33,096 nt of DNA from Vreelandella boliviensis LC1 (GCF_000236035.1 NZ_JH393257.1:542285-575380); one strand, 5' to 3'; counted from the first letter of the stretch, positions 7,953 through 19,218 are shown. Notes: generated by a model not told the origin, from the sequence alone. Program-made: numbers and translations.

Positions 7953-8252
7953 ATGCTGTATGCCATTATGAGTGAAGATGTGCCCAATAGCTTAGAGCGT
8001 CGCCTGTCTGCTCGGCCCGACCATTTAGCGCGCCTGGAAGCGCTACGCGATGAAGGCCGCCTGGTACTGGCTGGCCCTCACCCCACCATCGACGCTGAAA
8101 ACCCCGGTGATGCAGGCTTTTCCGGTAGCTTGGTCGTAGCGGAATTTGCCAGCCTGGAAGACGCCAAGGCGTGGGCCGATGCTGACCCTTACATGATCGC
8201 GGGGGTGTATGCCAAGGTTATTGTTAAGCCGTTCAAGAAAGTTTTGCCTTGA
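7953..8252 (+). CDS. yciI: YciI family protein
   Basis: Small cytoplasmic protein of 99 aa with a ferredoxin-like dimeric alpha/beta fold. The cellular role of the YciI family is not established; some relatives are dehydrochlorinases or fused to other domains. It aligns over its whole length with E. coli Yci[60 protein letters not shown] and [19 protein letters not shown], ending VKPFKKVLP. The conserved His of RPDHL and Asp of ADADPY are kept. AAGGAG lies 11 nt before the ATG. It is divergent from rnm and followed by mnmC after 158 bp. Confidence 0.93.
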   Translation: MLYAIMSEDVPNSLERRLSARPDHLARLEALRDEGRLVLAGPHPTIDAENPGDAGFSGSLVVAEFASLEDAKAWADADPYMIAGVYAKVIVKPFKKVLP

Positions 8253-8289
8253 CCTCAGTAGGCGAGTGTGGAGGATCCGTATGCTTTTA

Positions 8290-8314
8290 CACAGAGCCTG
8301 TGGAAAACTCTGTG
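8290..8314. other. Short inverted repeat containing a near-DnaA box, upstream of mnmC
   Basis: CACAGAG (8290-8296) and CTCTGTG (8308-8314) pair over 7 bp around an 11-nt spacer. TGTGGAAAA at 8300-8308, one mismatch from a DnaA box, overlaps the second arm. No T-run follows, so it is not an obvious terminator. Confidence 0.4.
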
Positions 8315-8410
8315 CAAACCCGGCGGACGCTTTGCGCTAAGCCAGAGATAACGCCAGCGCCGACAAATTGATCATTTTTTAACCACCTGTTCATCAATAC
8401 GGATACCCGC

Positions 8411-10435
8411 GTGACCCAACATTCAAACGCTTTGCCACCGCTGGCGGCATTAACCACGCCAACGCTTACCTGGAACGAGGGAGCCCCCCACGCAACAGCG
8501 TTTGATGATATCTATTTCACCCGTGGCGATGGGCGCGCCGAAACCGAGCATGTGTTTCTTGGCGCCAACCAGCTTCCCGAGCGCTTCGCCGCCTGGGAGG
8601 CCCCGCGGCCCTTTGTGATTGGTGAAACCGGCTTTGGTACCGGCCTTAATATGCTCTGCGCCTGGGCCTGTTTCGAGCAACATGCCCCGCCTTCTGCACG
8701 GCTGCATCTGTTATCCACAGAGAAGTTTCCCCTTGAGCTTGGCGCCCTTGAACAAGCGCTAGCGAGCTGGCCCTCACTCGCCCTTTATGCACAGGCACTC
8801 TGTGCCCAGTGGCCCGCCGCCGTTAGCGGCATTCACCGTCTGCACTTAACCGAGCGCGTCACCCTGGATCTACATTTCGGCGACACCACTGAACGCCTGG
8901 AACAGTTAGACGGTCAGGTCGACGCTTGGTTTTTAGACGGCTTTGCGCCGTCTAAAAACCCCGACATGTGGCAGCCGGAACTGTTTAACGCCATGGCCGC
9001 CCGTTCACGCCCCGGTGCAACGTTCGCCACGTTTACCTGCGCAGGCATCGTTAAGCGGGGCTTGAAAGCGGCAGGTTTTAACTGGAAGAAAGTACCGGGC
9101 TATGGCCGCAAGCGGGAGATGCTGGTAGGCAGTATCGAAACGCCGCCAGCGGATCAGCGCCGCCAATCAACGCCATGGTTTACGCCGCCCCCTTTAGCTT
9201 CAGTGAAGCACGTTGTCGTCGTCGGCGCCGGGCTAGCGGGAAGCAGCATGGCGGCGGCGCTGGCCCGGCGGGGGATTAAGGTAACCGTAGTAGAGCGCGA
9301 AGCCCCCGGCGCGGGTGGTTCAGGCAATCGCCAGGGTGCGCTGTATGTAAAGCTGGCCGCTGAGACCAACTATCAAAGCCGGGTTTATCTCGCTGGGCTG
9401 CTATATAGCCAGCGCTGGCTTTCGCAGCAGCTATTCACACAGCCATTATCCACAGCTCCCTTATGGCAGCCCTGCGGCGTGGTGCAGTTGGCAAGTAGCG
9501 ATAAAGAGGCGCGCCGCCAGCAGCGCTTTAATCAACAACACCCGCTGCCCGGCGAGGTGGTTACCGCTATGGAAAACCCGGCGCTATCCAAGACGGCGGC
9601 CATGGCCATTGACGCCCCTCACGGGCTTTATTATCCACAGGCGGGCTGGGTAAGGCCCAAGGCGCTGTGTGAGCATTTACTTCAGCAGCCAGGCATTACT
9701 TTTCTACAGGGCGACGTTAGCTCACTGACCCAGTTAGATGACGGCTGGCACCTTAACTTAGCCGATGGCAGCACGGTCGAGGCGGATCAGGTGGTGATTG
9801 CCAGCGCCCATTTGGCCAACTGCTTCGCGCAAACGGCGGCGCTGCCACTGCAGTCAGTGCGTGGTCAGATTAGTGAATTACGACTACCCGATGAAGTAGC
9901 CGGCCCTAAGCGAGTGGTGTGCGCCGGTGGCTATGTGGCGCCTGCTCTGGAGGGTGTTCTGACCTTTGGCGCCAGCTTTGTGCCCAATAACGCGACGACT
10001 GAAATCACCGCCGACGACCACCAGCGTAATGTCGATGAGCTGCGCCAGACGCTGCCCGCCTTGGTAGAGGAGTTGGAACAGGCAGGCATCAAGCTAACGC
10101 CGGAATACCTTAAGGGCCGTGCCGCTGTGCGGGCAGCAAGCCCCGACAAAACTCCTTACGCAGGGCCGGTGCCGGTGGCAGAAGCGTGGCGGGCGGACTA
10201 CTCGCTGCTGAGCAAAGATGCTACCCGGGTGGCGGATACGCCGGGTGAACACTACCCCGGCCTGTGGATATCCACGGCCCACGGCTCGCGGGGGCTAGCC
10301 AGCGCGCCGCTATGCGCTGAAGTGATTGCCTCACGAATGTGCGATGAGCCAATGCCGCTGGAAGCGCCACTGGTCGATCACCTGCACCCAGGGCGACGGA
10401 TTATTAGTGCGATTATTCGTGGTGGGAACGCATAA
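8411..10435 (+). CDS. mnmC: Bifunctional tRNA modification enzyme MnmC
   Basis: Makes the last two steps of mnm5(s2)U34 in tRNA anticodons. The C-terminal FAD oxidase domain removes the carboxymethyl group, and the N-terminal SAM-dependent methyltransferase domain methylates the product. At 674 aa it matches E. coli MnmC (668 aa). Methyltransferase features are GETGFGTGLNML (residues 71-82), the acidic WFLDGFAPSKNPDMW (173-187) and VPGYGRKREML (228-238). The Rossmann FAD motif VVVVGAGLAGSSMAAALARR starts near residue 268, followed by EREAPGAGGSGNRQGALYVK. The start is GTG at 8411 with only a weak GGA upstream, consistent with low expression. The coding region holds three perfect DnaA boxes. 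Confidence 0.97.
   Translation: MTQHSNALPPLAALTTPTLTWNEGAPHATAFDDIYFTRGDGRAETEHVFLGANQLPERFAAWEAPRPFVIGETGFGTGLNMLCAWACFEQHAPPSARLHLLSTEKFPLELGALEQALASWPSLALYAQALCAQWPAAVSGIHRLHLTERVTLDLHFGDTTERLEQLDGQVDAWFLDGFAPSKNPDMWQPELFNAMAARSRPGATFATFTCAGIVKRGLKAAGFNWKKVPGYGRKREMLVGSIETPPADQRRQSTPWFTPPPLASVKHVVVVGAGLAGSSMAAALARRGIKVTVVEREAPGAGGSGNRQGALYVKLAAETNYQSRVYLAGLLYSQRWLSQQLFTQPLSTAPLWQPCGVVQLASSDKEARRQQRFNQQHPLPGEVVTAMENPALSKTAAMAIDAPHGLYYPQAGWVRPKALCEHLLQQPGITFLQGDVSSLTQLDDGWHLNLADGSTVEADQVVIASAHLANCFAQTAALPLQSVRGQISELRLPDEVAGPKRVVCAGGYVAPALEGVLTFGASFVPNNATTEITADDHQRNVDELRQTLPALVEELEQAGIKLTPEYLKGRAAVRAASPDKTPYAGPVPVAEAWRADYSLLSKDATRVADTPGEHYPGLWISTAHGSRGLASAPLCAEVIASRMCDEPMPLEAPLVDHLHPGRRIISAIIRGGNA
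8711..8719 (+). promoter_or_regulatory. Perfect DnaA box in mnmC (1)
   Basis: TTATCCACA, read as codons Leu-Ser-Thr. Part of the cluster described in the findings. Confidence 0.35.
9446..9454 (+). promoter_or_regulatory. Perfect DnaA box in mnmC (2)
   Basis: TTATCCACA again in the Leu-Ser-Thr frame. A weaker relative, CTATTCACA, lies at 9431-9439. Confidence 0.35.
9631..9639 (+). promoter_or_regulatory. Perfect DnaA box in mnmC (3)
   Basis: TTATCCACA here falls in a different codon frame (Tyr-Tyr-Pro-Gln), so codon preference alone does not explain the recurrence. A further one-mismatch site, TGTGGATAT, is at 10263-10271. Confidence 0.35.
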
Positions 10436-10444
10436 TAGACAAGC

Positions 10445-10762
10445 TTGAGATTGCCGCGTCGCTGCGCTCCTCGCAATGACAATATTGAGGCGCCTTGCCA
10501 CAACACCTTCTTGTCATCGCGAGCGAAGCGCGGCGATCTCGGGTTTGCCTGCTAATGCCCGCAAAGATTGCCGCGTCGCTACGCTCCTCGCAATGACAAT
10601 ATTGGGGCACCTCGCCATGACATATTGGACTGGCGCTTTGCCACAACGCGTTCTTGTCATCGCGAGCGAAGCGCGGCGATCTCGGGTTTGCCTGCCAGAT
10701 TGCCGCGTCGCTGCGCTCCTCGCAATGACAATATTGAGGCGCCTCGCCATGACATATTGGGA
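10445..10762 (-). repeat. Palindromic repeat array A (REP/BIME-like), between convergent genes
   Basis: This 346-bp gap between mnmC (+) and yheU (-) holds no gene. It contains two complete palindromic units and one half unit. Complete units run 10513-10597 and 10656-10729. Each starts GTCATCGCGAGCGAAGCG, passes CGGCGATCTCGGGTTTGCCTG, and ends in GATTGCCGCGTCGC followed by CTCCTCGCAATGAC, whose ends are complementary to the beginning. The half unit is 10447-10480. Spacers repeat too, with CTCGCCATGACATATTGG at two places. Read on the minus strand the units match those of array B at 27663-28028. The palindromes can fold into long hairpins and may serve as a two-way transcription stop. Confidence 0.88.
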
Positions 10763-10781
10763 GGCTTTTCGCAAGATGACA

Positions 10782-11056
10782 CTAAATATCGCCCTCTTCC
10801 TCGTCGTCGGCGATATCGCGGCCAAATGAACGCCACCGCGCCAAAGTCATCACTTCGGTCATTTCCAGCTCAAGGTCATGGGCGATGATCAGCTCATTGC
10901 GCTCTAGCTGCTGTTTCAGCTCGGCTACCCAGCCGTGCATGCCCTCGCCGGTGGTATCCGTAGTGTCGTAGCCCTGGCGGGTTACAAACGCCTCCAGCAG
11001 GGCATTGAGGGTCTCCGGTGGCAGCATTCGGGCGGGTACTTCAATAAAACGGCTCA

Positions 11057-11057
<1 letters not shown>
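10782..11057 (-). CDS. yheU: YheU / UPF0270 family protein
   Basis: Small acidic protein of unknown function, 91 aa. The UPF0270 pattern is recognisable: IEVPARMLPPETLNALLEAF at the N-terminus (compare the E. coli YheU stretch LSPETLENLIESF), then VTRQGYDTTDTTGEGM and VAELKQQLERNELIIAHDLE. It carries a longer acidic tail (DIADDEEEGDI) than the E. coli protein of about 72 aa. The chosen ATG at 11057 overlaps the ligA stop as TAATG and has GGGAG 9 nt upstream. An in-frame ATG at 11072 inside ligA would add five residues. It is translationally coupled to ligA and the last gene of the minus-strand block, ending against array A. Confidence 0.82.
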
Positions 11058-13194
<2,137 letters not shown>

Positions 13195-13220
13195 ACGCAA
13201 CCAGTGTTTCTATGTGTTTT

Positions 13221-13276
13221 GCAGACGGTGTTTAGCAGACGGTGTTTAGCAGACGGCGTTTAGTGGGCGACGTTTA
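13221..13276. repeat. 14-bp tandem repeat, four units, ending in the zipA stop codon
   Basis: Units at 13221, 13235, 13249 and 13263: GCAGACGGTGTTTA twice, GCAGACGGCGTTTA, then GTGGGCGACGTTTA. The last TTA (13274-13276) is the zipA stop read on the minus strand, so every unit carries a TAA in the zipA direction. The sequence is unrelated to the 14-bp repeat at 6797-6866. Confidence 0.85.
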
Positions 13277-15121
13277 GCGCGCTTGCATCTGACGGTGCAG
13301 CCTATGGCGGCGCTCAAACTCACGCACCCGTTGGCGGGCGAATTCGATTGTTTGCGCGGTCATCACGCTGCGGTTCTCGTCTTTCAGCTCACCGCCCATA
13401 TGGCGTACCACGACCATGGCGGTTTCTACCATCGCCTCAAAGGCAGCGGCACTATCAATGGCGCCAGGCAGCGGCATCAACAGCGTGATACCAGGGGTCA
13501 TAAACTCACCCATCTCTTCGATGGGGAATGTACCCGGCTTGACCACATTAACCATCGAGAACTGCAGTTCGCTATCGTCGCTCTCGGTTTCAAAGCGGTG
13601 GAATACGCCCATTGCGCTACTGTAACGCAAACCGCATACCATCATCAGATCAAGCAGTTTAGTACCGTCGAAACCTTCGGGGTCTCTGGAGAGAACACTA
13701 ATCACCACGACTTCTTCAGCATTGGTCAGCGTTTCTTTGGCGTGCTCACCGCTCACATCGTGGCGTAAGGCTTTTTCTAGCGTAGGGTGTACGCGAACTC
13801 GCTCATTCACCTCACGCTCGTCGGCAGTGTCATAAGCGTTAGCCTCGTAGCTTTCTTCAAAACCATCTTCGTGGGCTGCATACTCATTGCTTTCGTAGCT
13901 ACGCGCTTCTTCATCAGCAACACTCTGCTGAGCAGCAAGCCTTTCTGCGGCTGCCGCATTGGCCGCTGCTGCTTCTTCACGAGCTTGGGCTTGCTCTTGA
14001 GCAATGCGCGCTCGCTCAGCATCCGCGGCTTCTTTAGCTTCGCGCCGTTGCTCTGCTTCCAACGCTTTGCGCTCTGCCTTCTGCTTGGCCAAGGCTTTAT
14101 CACGCACCGCTTTCTCAGCTTTTTTACGCTGTTTTTCCTTACGCCGCGCGATCAAACGACGTTTCAGCGAGCGCCCCATGCCTTCAAAGTCGACTAAGCG
14201 ATACTCATCAACTTCATCATCATCCAACTCGTCGTATTCACCCGCTGTATCAGAGCGCAACTGACGCCGTTTCGGCGAGTGTTCATTGGCATGTTTAGCA
14301 AATACGGCGTCTTCTGGCTCAGCCCGCAGTACCGGCTCTGGCTCATGTTCTGGCGTATGTTCTTGCTGAGTGCGTGGCTGTGCCGCCATTTCTCTATCTG
14401 TTTCACTGGCAACTGTTTCACTGGCAGTAAGCGATACGCCATCAGAAGCGGCAGGCTGAGTGGTTTCAACGTCAGTTTCAGCTACCGATGCACTGGGCAT
14501 TTCAGAAGAACACGCTGGCTGCTCGGTATATGATTCAGACTGCTGAGGCACCGATGCATTGATCTGCGACGTCTCAGTTTGCGGAGAGTCGGCGATTGAG
14601 ATACTTGGTTCGCGGCGCTCATGTTCAGTCGGCGCATTCGCATTGTTGGTAGCATAGCTTGTAGCAGTAGCTGCAGCAGAAGTAACTGGCTGCGCGCTCT
14701 TGACCTCTAAGTCGGGCTTAACCGCTACGCTTGGAGATGGATTCGCAATTGATGCGGCTTTATCTTCTTTATTTGCCTTATCTGATTTTCGCTTGGCCGC
14801 TTTAGCAGAGACTGAACGTCTAAACTCAGAAAGAACCCTGGAAGGCCCAGGATGCTCTTGACGCTCTAACTTTGGTTTATTACCTAAGCCACTATAGTCA
14901 GCGGGCTTAACAACTCGAGCACCGCCATTAGGAAGTTCCCAATTGATCTCCGCGGCTTTAGCAGCCTCATCGGGATCATCTAGCGAACTGCCAGAAAGGT
15001 CATTCCCCGCCTGGTCCAGACGGGGTACACGACGCTGACGTTGAAGCCTCCGCGCACCGTCAATAACGATGAGCGATACCAACGCTAGCCCTAAAATAAT
15101 TAGCCACTCTCTTAGTTCCAT
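13274..15121 (-). CDS. zipA: Cell division protein ZipA, unusually long with coiled-coil insert
   Basis: Inner-membrane anchor for the FtsZ ring. The N-terminus MELREWLIILGLALVSLIVI is the typical single membrane segment, with the bulk of the protein in the cytoplasm, followed by a basic stretch. The C-terminal FtsZ-binding domain spans about residues 470-605 (VVVISVLSRDPEGFDG, MGVFHRFE, MVNVVKPGTFPIEEM, GITLLMPLPGA). At 615 aa it is nearly twice E. coli ZipA (328 aa). The extra length is a Ser/Thr/Glu/Ala-rich linker (about 110-300) and a K/R/E/A-rich coiled coil (about 318-406), then a Tyr/Glu-rich stretch. The start ATG is at 15121. It is preceded by a 576-bp non-coding gap after smc. Confidence 0.95.
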   Translation of the reverse strand: MELREWLIILGLALVSLIVIDGARRLQRQRRVPRLDQAGNDLSGSSLDDPDEAAKAAEINWELPNGGARVVKPADYSGLGNKPKLERQEHPGPSRVLSEFRRSVSAKAAKRKSDKANKEDKAASIANPSPSVAVKPDLEVKSAQPVTSAAATATSYATNNANAPTEHERREPSISIADSPQTETSQINASVPQQSESYTEQPACSSEMPSASVAETDVETTQPAASDGVSLTASETVASETDREMAAQPRTQQEHTPEHEPEPVLRAEPEDAVFAKHANEHSPKRRQLRSDTAGEYDELDDDEVDEYRLVDFEGMGRSLKRRLIARRKEKQRKKAEKAVRDKALAKQKAERKALEAEQRREAKEAADAERARIAQEQAQAREEAAAANAAAAERLAAQQSVADEEARSYESNEYAAHEDGFEESYEANAYDTADEREVNERVRVHPTLEKALRHDVSGEHAKETLTNAEEVVVISVLSRDPEGFDGTKLLDLMMVCGLRYSSAMGVFHRFETESDDSELQFSMVNVVKPGTFPIEEMGEFMTPGITLLMPLPGAIDSAAAFEAMVETAMVVVRHMGGELKDENRSVMTAQTIEFARQRVREFERRHRLHRQMQAR

Positions 15122-15699
15122 GTCGAACGTTCCATGGTCGTCTTACCGGTTGCTAAGGCACGGTGTCTAAAAGTCATGCCTGAAATGGGTAACGGCTATT
15201 GAATAATTACCTGCTATCAATAAGACCAAGCATAGCGCGATTACTATGAAAATGGCCAATTTTTGCTGCATTTAACGCGATTTTCACGCGTTGGCAAAAT
15301 CTCACCACTGTTTAAACCAAAAAAATCTGACCTTAACTTCAAACAAAAGTGCCACAATCATTAGATCAAATATCTATAAATAGCTTTATAAAGGAATCCT
15401 AGAAGCAAGAAAAGCTGTTTTGACAACCGGCTCACCACCAGTACGTATTACCTCTATAGGCCGTTTAACCATCTCAAGCGCGCTATTAGTAGGTGTAATA
15501 TAGTTAAGTTGAACGCTTTAGGACATTTTTTTACGCATTTAGCCAACAAAAGATTATCCGCTTGGCTTTTATGTCTCCTGCTTTGCTCAACGCCTTCTCG
15601 CTCAACGTGCTCACCACAAACACTAGCACCTCGAATACATTTTCACAGGGCTCAATCAGAAGAATTCCGCTACTTTGCTGGAGGAAACAGCCAGTGGCG
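15122..15699. other. 578-bp intergenic region between smc and zipA, no supported gene
   Basis: AT-rich compared with its neighbours. It contains an AACGCG/CGCGTT inverted repeat with a 7-bp spacer (15274-15292), about 150 bp before zipA, which could be a protein site or a small hairpin. A weak AGCCAA/TTGGCT stem lies near 15540-15570. Short open frames on both strands (for example 15509-15703 plus, 64 codons) have no convincing start signals or recognised motifs. Presumably the zipA promoter and an smc 3' region lie here; no clear sigma-70 pair was found. Confidence 0.5.
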
Positions 15700-18600
15700 T
15701 TAATCAACCAACGCCGCCGCTTCTTCAATACCCACCGAGACTAACCGCGAAACGCCGGGCTCCTGCATGGTGACCCCCATTAAGCGCTCGGCGGCTTCCA
15801 TGGCAATCTTGTTGTGGGTGATATAGATAAACTGAACGTTTTCAGACATCTCTTTAACCAACCTAGCGTAACGCCCCACGTTGGCGTCATCCAAGGGGGC
15901 ATCCACTTCATCCAGCATGCAGAAAGGCGCGGGGTTAAGCTGAAAGATCGCAAATACCAGCGACAGCGCGGTCAGCGCCTTTTCGCCGCCCGAAAGCAGA
16001 TGAATGGTGCTGTTCTTTTTACCCGGCGGGCGAGCCATAATCGCCACGCCGGTTTCCAAGAGATCATCACCAGTTAGCGTTAGCCAGGCGGCACCGCCGC
16101 CGAATACGCGTGGGAAAAGAGTTTGTAGTCCGCTATTCACCTGATCAAAGGTTTCGCGGAAACGCACGCGGGTTTCCTGGTCAATGCGTTTGATCGCTCG
16201 TTCGAGGGTTTCAAGCGCCTCAATCAGCTCGGCGTGCTGCGCTTCCAGGTAGTTACGCCGCTCGGCCTGCTGGTCGTACTCCTCAATGGCGGCCAGGTTG
16301 ATCGCCCCCAAACGGCGAATTTTATCCGTCGTGCTTTCCAAGAGTTCCTGCCAGCGGGTTTCCGTCGCTTCCTGGGGCAGTTGCTCGGCAAGCGTTTCAA
16401 CGTTATGGCCTAATTCCGCCAGTTGCTCATCCTGGGTGGCTGCTTTGAGCGCTAGCGCCTGGGCATCCATACGCCGCTGCTGTAACTGCTCGCGGCTGTG
16501 TTCCAGGTTGCGCTCGTGCTGTTGGCGGGCAAGTTCATCATTGCGCAGCTGCTCTGCCAGCCCCTGAGCCTGCTGTTTAGTGGCATTCAAGCGCCCTTCC
16601 TGCTGCTCCCGCTGGTGAAGCAGCTCTTCGAGCTCTTCTCCCGCCAGTTCATCGGGCTCGATCAACATCTCCCGCGACTCTTCGAGCTCGGCAATACGCA
16701 GCGAAAGACGCTCTTCAGAGTCATTTGAACGCGCCTGCTGTGAGCGCAGGCTATCGCGCTCGGCACTCAAGCGTTCGCGCTCCAACGCCAACGCCTGCTG
16801 CTGCGATTTGAGCGGGGCGTGTTGCTGAGTCAACTGGTCACGCGCTTCACGCTGCCGGTTGCGCTGCTCAGCGCTGGTTTCCCGCGCTTGTGCTGCGCTT
16901 TCAAGCTGTTCCATCGCCACATGCCAGCGGGCGCGCTGCTCGTCGATGGTAAGCGATAACTCTGCTTCATCCTCTTGCAGCTGGGCAAGCTCTTCATCGA
17001 GTTCAGTGGCGCGACTCTCCAGATGTTCCAAGCGCTGGGCCAGGCTACGCTCTTTTACCGCCAGCTGCTGCAGGGTGGCGGCATGGGCACGCTCTATTTC
17101 GGCCTGCTGCTCACGGGCCTGCTCCAGCGTTTCAATACTCTCACTGGCCGCTTCACACCGCTCTTCGGCCAGCGCCAGCGCTTCTTCTTCACTTTCTCGC
17201 TGGGCGGTCAGTTCGGCGTAGCGGCGGCGCGTCAATAGCAGCCCGTCGATACCTTCGCCGTTGGCCTGCTGGTTCAACCAGCCACGGCCCAGCCAAACGC
17301 CATCCTGACTGACCACGCTCTCGCCGGGTGCGAGGTGCGCTACCTGCGCCTCCGCTTGTTCTGTCGTTTGCGTATAGTGAATGCTTGCTAACCACTCGCC
17401 CAACGCACCGGCGCCTTTAACTAAACTGTCTAATCGCTGGCCAGACGTTGAGGCGGCTGGCGGTGTCTGATCAATCAGCCGCCACTCCGTGGCTAAGGCC
17501 TCAGGTAAAGCGGCCAATTGGTGGCGATCCACCAAGCGGGCATTGAGCCAGGGGGCGAGCAGCCAGGAAACCAGCGTTTCCCAGCCGGGCTCGACCTGCA
17601 GCACTTCACCCAGTTGGGGGGCATCCGCCAAGCCATGCGCTGCTAAGGTCGTACCAATAGCAGGATCGTGATCCACCAGGGCGGCGTCAATCAACGCTTG
17701 AAGTGAAGCCAACTCACCCTGACGCTGGCTAAGTTCAGCACGTTGATTGTCCCGCGCCTGCGTGGCCTGCTGGTAGGCCGCTTTGGCATCGCCGTAGCGC
17801 TGCTGCCATTGATCGCGCTGGGTTTGAAAGCCTTCTGACAACTCCTCTGCTTCAGTCAACTGCGCCTGGCACACAGCGTGCTCTTCGCGTAGCGCGGTGA
17901 GGTCGGCTACCTCGCTGCGCTGCTGGCGGCGGCGCTGATTTTCCGCCTGCAGGCGCTGGATACGCTGTTCAAGGTCGCGCAACTGATCTTGGCTGCGATC
18001 CGCATCGCGGCTGGCGTCCCGCCAGCGGGTTTCGGCATCGGCCCACTGCTGCTCGGCGGCTTCCAGCGCGGGAGACGCGTCGGCCAGCGCCTGCTCTAGA
18101 CTCTCGAGCTGCTCCTCCAGCGCTTCGTGTTCGGGGAGTAGGTCGTCAAAGCGCTCGTCAATGGCGGGGAAAAGCGCCCGATCGCCTTCGCTGACCCGGC
18201 GCTGCTCGCCTAACTCGCGCCGCGCCGTGGCGATATCACTGGCCAACTGAGTTTCACGGCTAAGCCCGTGGGCCTGGTCCTGCTCTAAACGCGCAACCCG
18301 CGTGGTGGTTTCAAAGAACTGCTGCTGGTGGCGGTCGAGCACTTCAGAAAGTTCGTCGTGTTGTTCGCGAGCTTGCTCCAGACGGGTTTCGCACTGGCGT
18401 ACGCCGAAGACATCTTTTTCAACGGCTATTTCCAACTCGCGAACGCGGCTCTCTTGGTGGGACTGTTCCGCCCGCAAGGTGCGCCCACGCAATAGTGCAA
18501 GCTCGCCTTTTAGCCGATACTCCTGCTCCTTTAAGTCTTGGTAGCGCTTGGCGGCTTCAGCCTGACGTTTGAGACGCTCTAGCTGTTTATCTAGCTCTTC

Positions 18601-19194
18601 GCGAATATCGTCAAGACGATCCAGGTTCTCCTGGGTTCGCCGCATGCGGTTCTCGGTTTCCCGGCGGCGCTCTTTGTACTTAGAGATACCCGCGGCCTCT
18701 TCAAGGGTCGAGCGCAGGTCGTCGGGGCGGGCTTCGATCAGCCGCGAGATCATCCCCTGGCCGATAATCGCATAGGAGCGCGGGCCCAGGCCGGTACCCA
18801 TAAAAAGGTCGGCGATATCCCGGCGACGGCATTTCTGACCGTTAAAGAAGTAGTTGGATAGTCCGTCGCGAGTGACTAAGCGCTTAACGGCAATTTCTGC
18901 ATACTGGGCGTAAACGCCGCCCATGCCGCCGTCGCGATTGTCGAACTTGAGTTCTATGGAAGCCTGGCTAATCGGCTTACGGCCAGTGGACCCGTTAAAG
19001 ATAACGTCGGCCATGGATTCGCCGCGCAGGGTTTTAGCGGAGGACTCCCCCATTACCCAGCGCACGGCGTCAATAATGTTGGATTTACCGCAGCCGTTGG
19101 GGCCCACGATGGCGGTCATATTGCCATCGAAGGGCACCGTGACGGGATCCACAAAGGACTTAAACCCGACTAAGCGAATCGACGTTAAGCGCAT
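15700..19194 (-). CDS. smc: Chromosome segregation ATPase SMC
   Basis: Condensin core protein, 1164 aa, the usual bacterial size. The N-terminal ATPase half is MRLTSIRLVGFKSFVDPVTV with Walker A GPNGCGKSN at residues 31-39 and the Q-loop region. Two long coiled-coil arms (about 165-490 and 660-1000, rich in Q, E, R, L) flank a hinge around 500-650. The C-terminal half holds the ABC signature LLSGGEKALTALSL and Walker B FCMLDEVDAPLDDAN. The organism therefore uses SMC, as pseudomonads do, in contrast to the MukB system of enterobacteria. The start ATG at 19194 is 24 bp past ccmI with a weak ribosome-binding site, so smc looks like the tail of the ccm transcript or has a promoter inside ccmI. 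Confidence 0.98.
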   Translation of the reverse strand: MRLTSIRLVGFKSFVDPVTVPFDGNMTAIVGPNGCGKSNIIDAVRWVMGESSAKTLRGESMADVIFNGSTGRKPISQASIELKFDNRDGGMGGVYAQYAEIAVKRLVTRDGLSNYFFNGQKCRRRDIADLFMGTGLGPRSYAIIGQGMISRLIEARPDDLRSTLEEAAGISKYKERRRETENRMRRTQENLDRLDDIREELDKQLERLKRQAEAAKRYQDLKEQEYRLKGELALLRGRTLRAEQSHQESRVRELEIAVEKDVFGVRQCETRLEQAREQHDELSEVLDRHQQQFFETTTRVARLEQDQAHGLSRETQLASDIATARRELGEQRRVSEGDRALFPAIDERFDDLLPEHEALEEQLESLEQALADASPALEAAEQQWADAETRWRDASRDADRSQDQLRDLEQRIQRLQAENQRRRQQRSEVADLTALREEHAVCQAQLTEAEELSEGFQTQRDQWQQRYGDAKAAYQQATQARDNQRAELSQRQGELASLQALIDAALVDHDPAIGTTLAAHGLADAPQLGEVLQVEPGWETLVSWLLAPWLNARLVDRHQLAALPEALATEWRLIDQTPPAASTSGQRLDSLVKGAGALGEWLASIHYTQTTEQAEAQVAHLAPGESVVSQDGVWLGRGWLNQQANGEGIDGLLLTRRRYAELTAQRESEEEALALAEERCEAASESIETLEQAREQQAEIERAHAATLQQLAVKERSLAQRLEHLESRATELDEELAQLQEDEAELSLTIDEQRARWHVAMEQLESAAQARETSAEQRNRQREARDQLTQQHAPLKSQQQALALERERLSAERDSLRSQQARSNDSEERLSLRIAELEESREMLIEPDELAGEELEELLHQREQQEGRLNATKQQAQGLAEQLRNDELARQQHERNLEHSREQLQQRRMDAQALALKAATQDEQLAELGHNVETLAEQLPQEATETRWQELLESTTDKIRRLGAINLAAIEEYDQQAERRNYLEAQHAELIEALETLERAIKRIDQETRVRFRETFDQVNSGLQTLFPRVFGGGAAWLTLTGDDLLETGVAIMARPPGKKNSTIHLLSGGEKALTALSLVFAIFQLNPAPFCMLDEVDAPLDDANVGRYARLVKEMSENVQFIYITHNKIAMEAAERLMGVTMQEPGVSRLVSVGIEEAAALVD

Positions 19195-19218
19195 ACCGAG
19201 GCGGCGTTCCCGTTGCGA

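Noticed and set aside
13787..14197. 136-codon plus-strand frame rich in F and L, resembling a membrane protein
   Set aside because: It is the antisense shadow of the K/E-rich coiled coil of zipA (Lys and Glu codons read backwards give Phe and Leu).
15509..15703. 64-codon plus-strand frame with a hydrophobic stretch, possible small secreted peptide
   Set aside because: TTG start without a ribosome-binding site, compositional bias and overlap with the smc 3' end; nothing recognisable.
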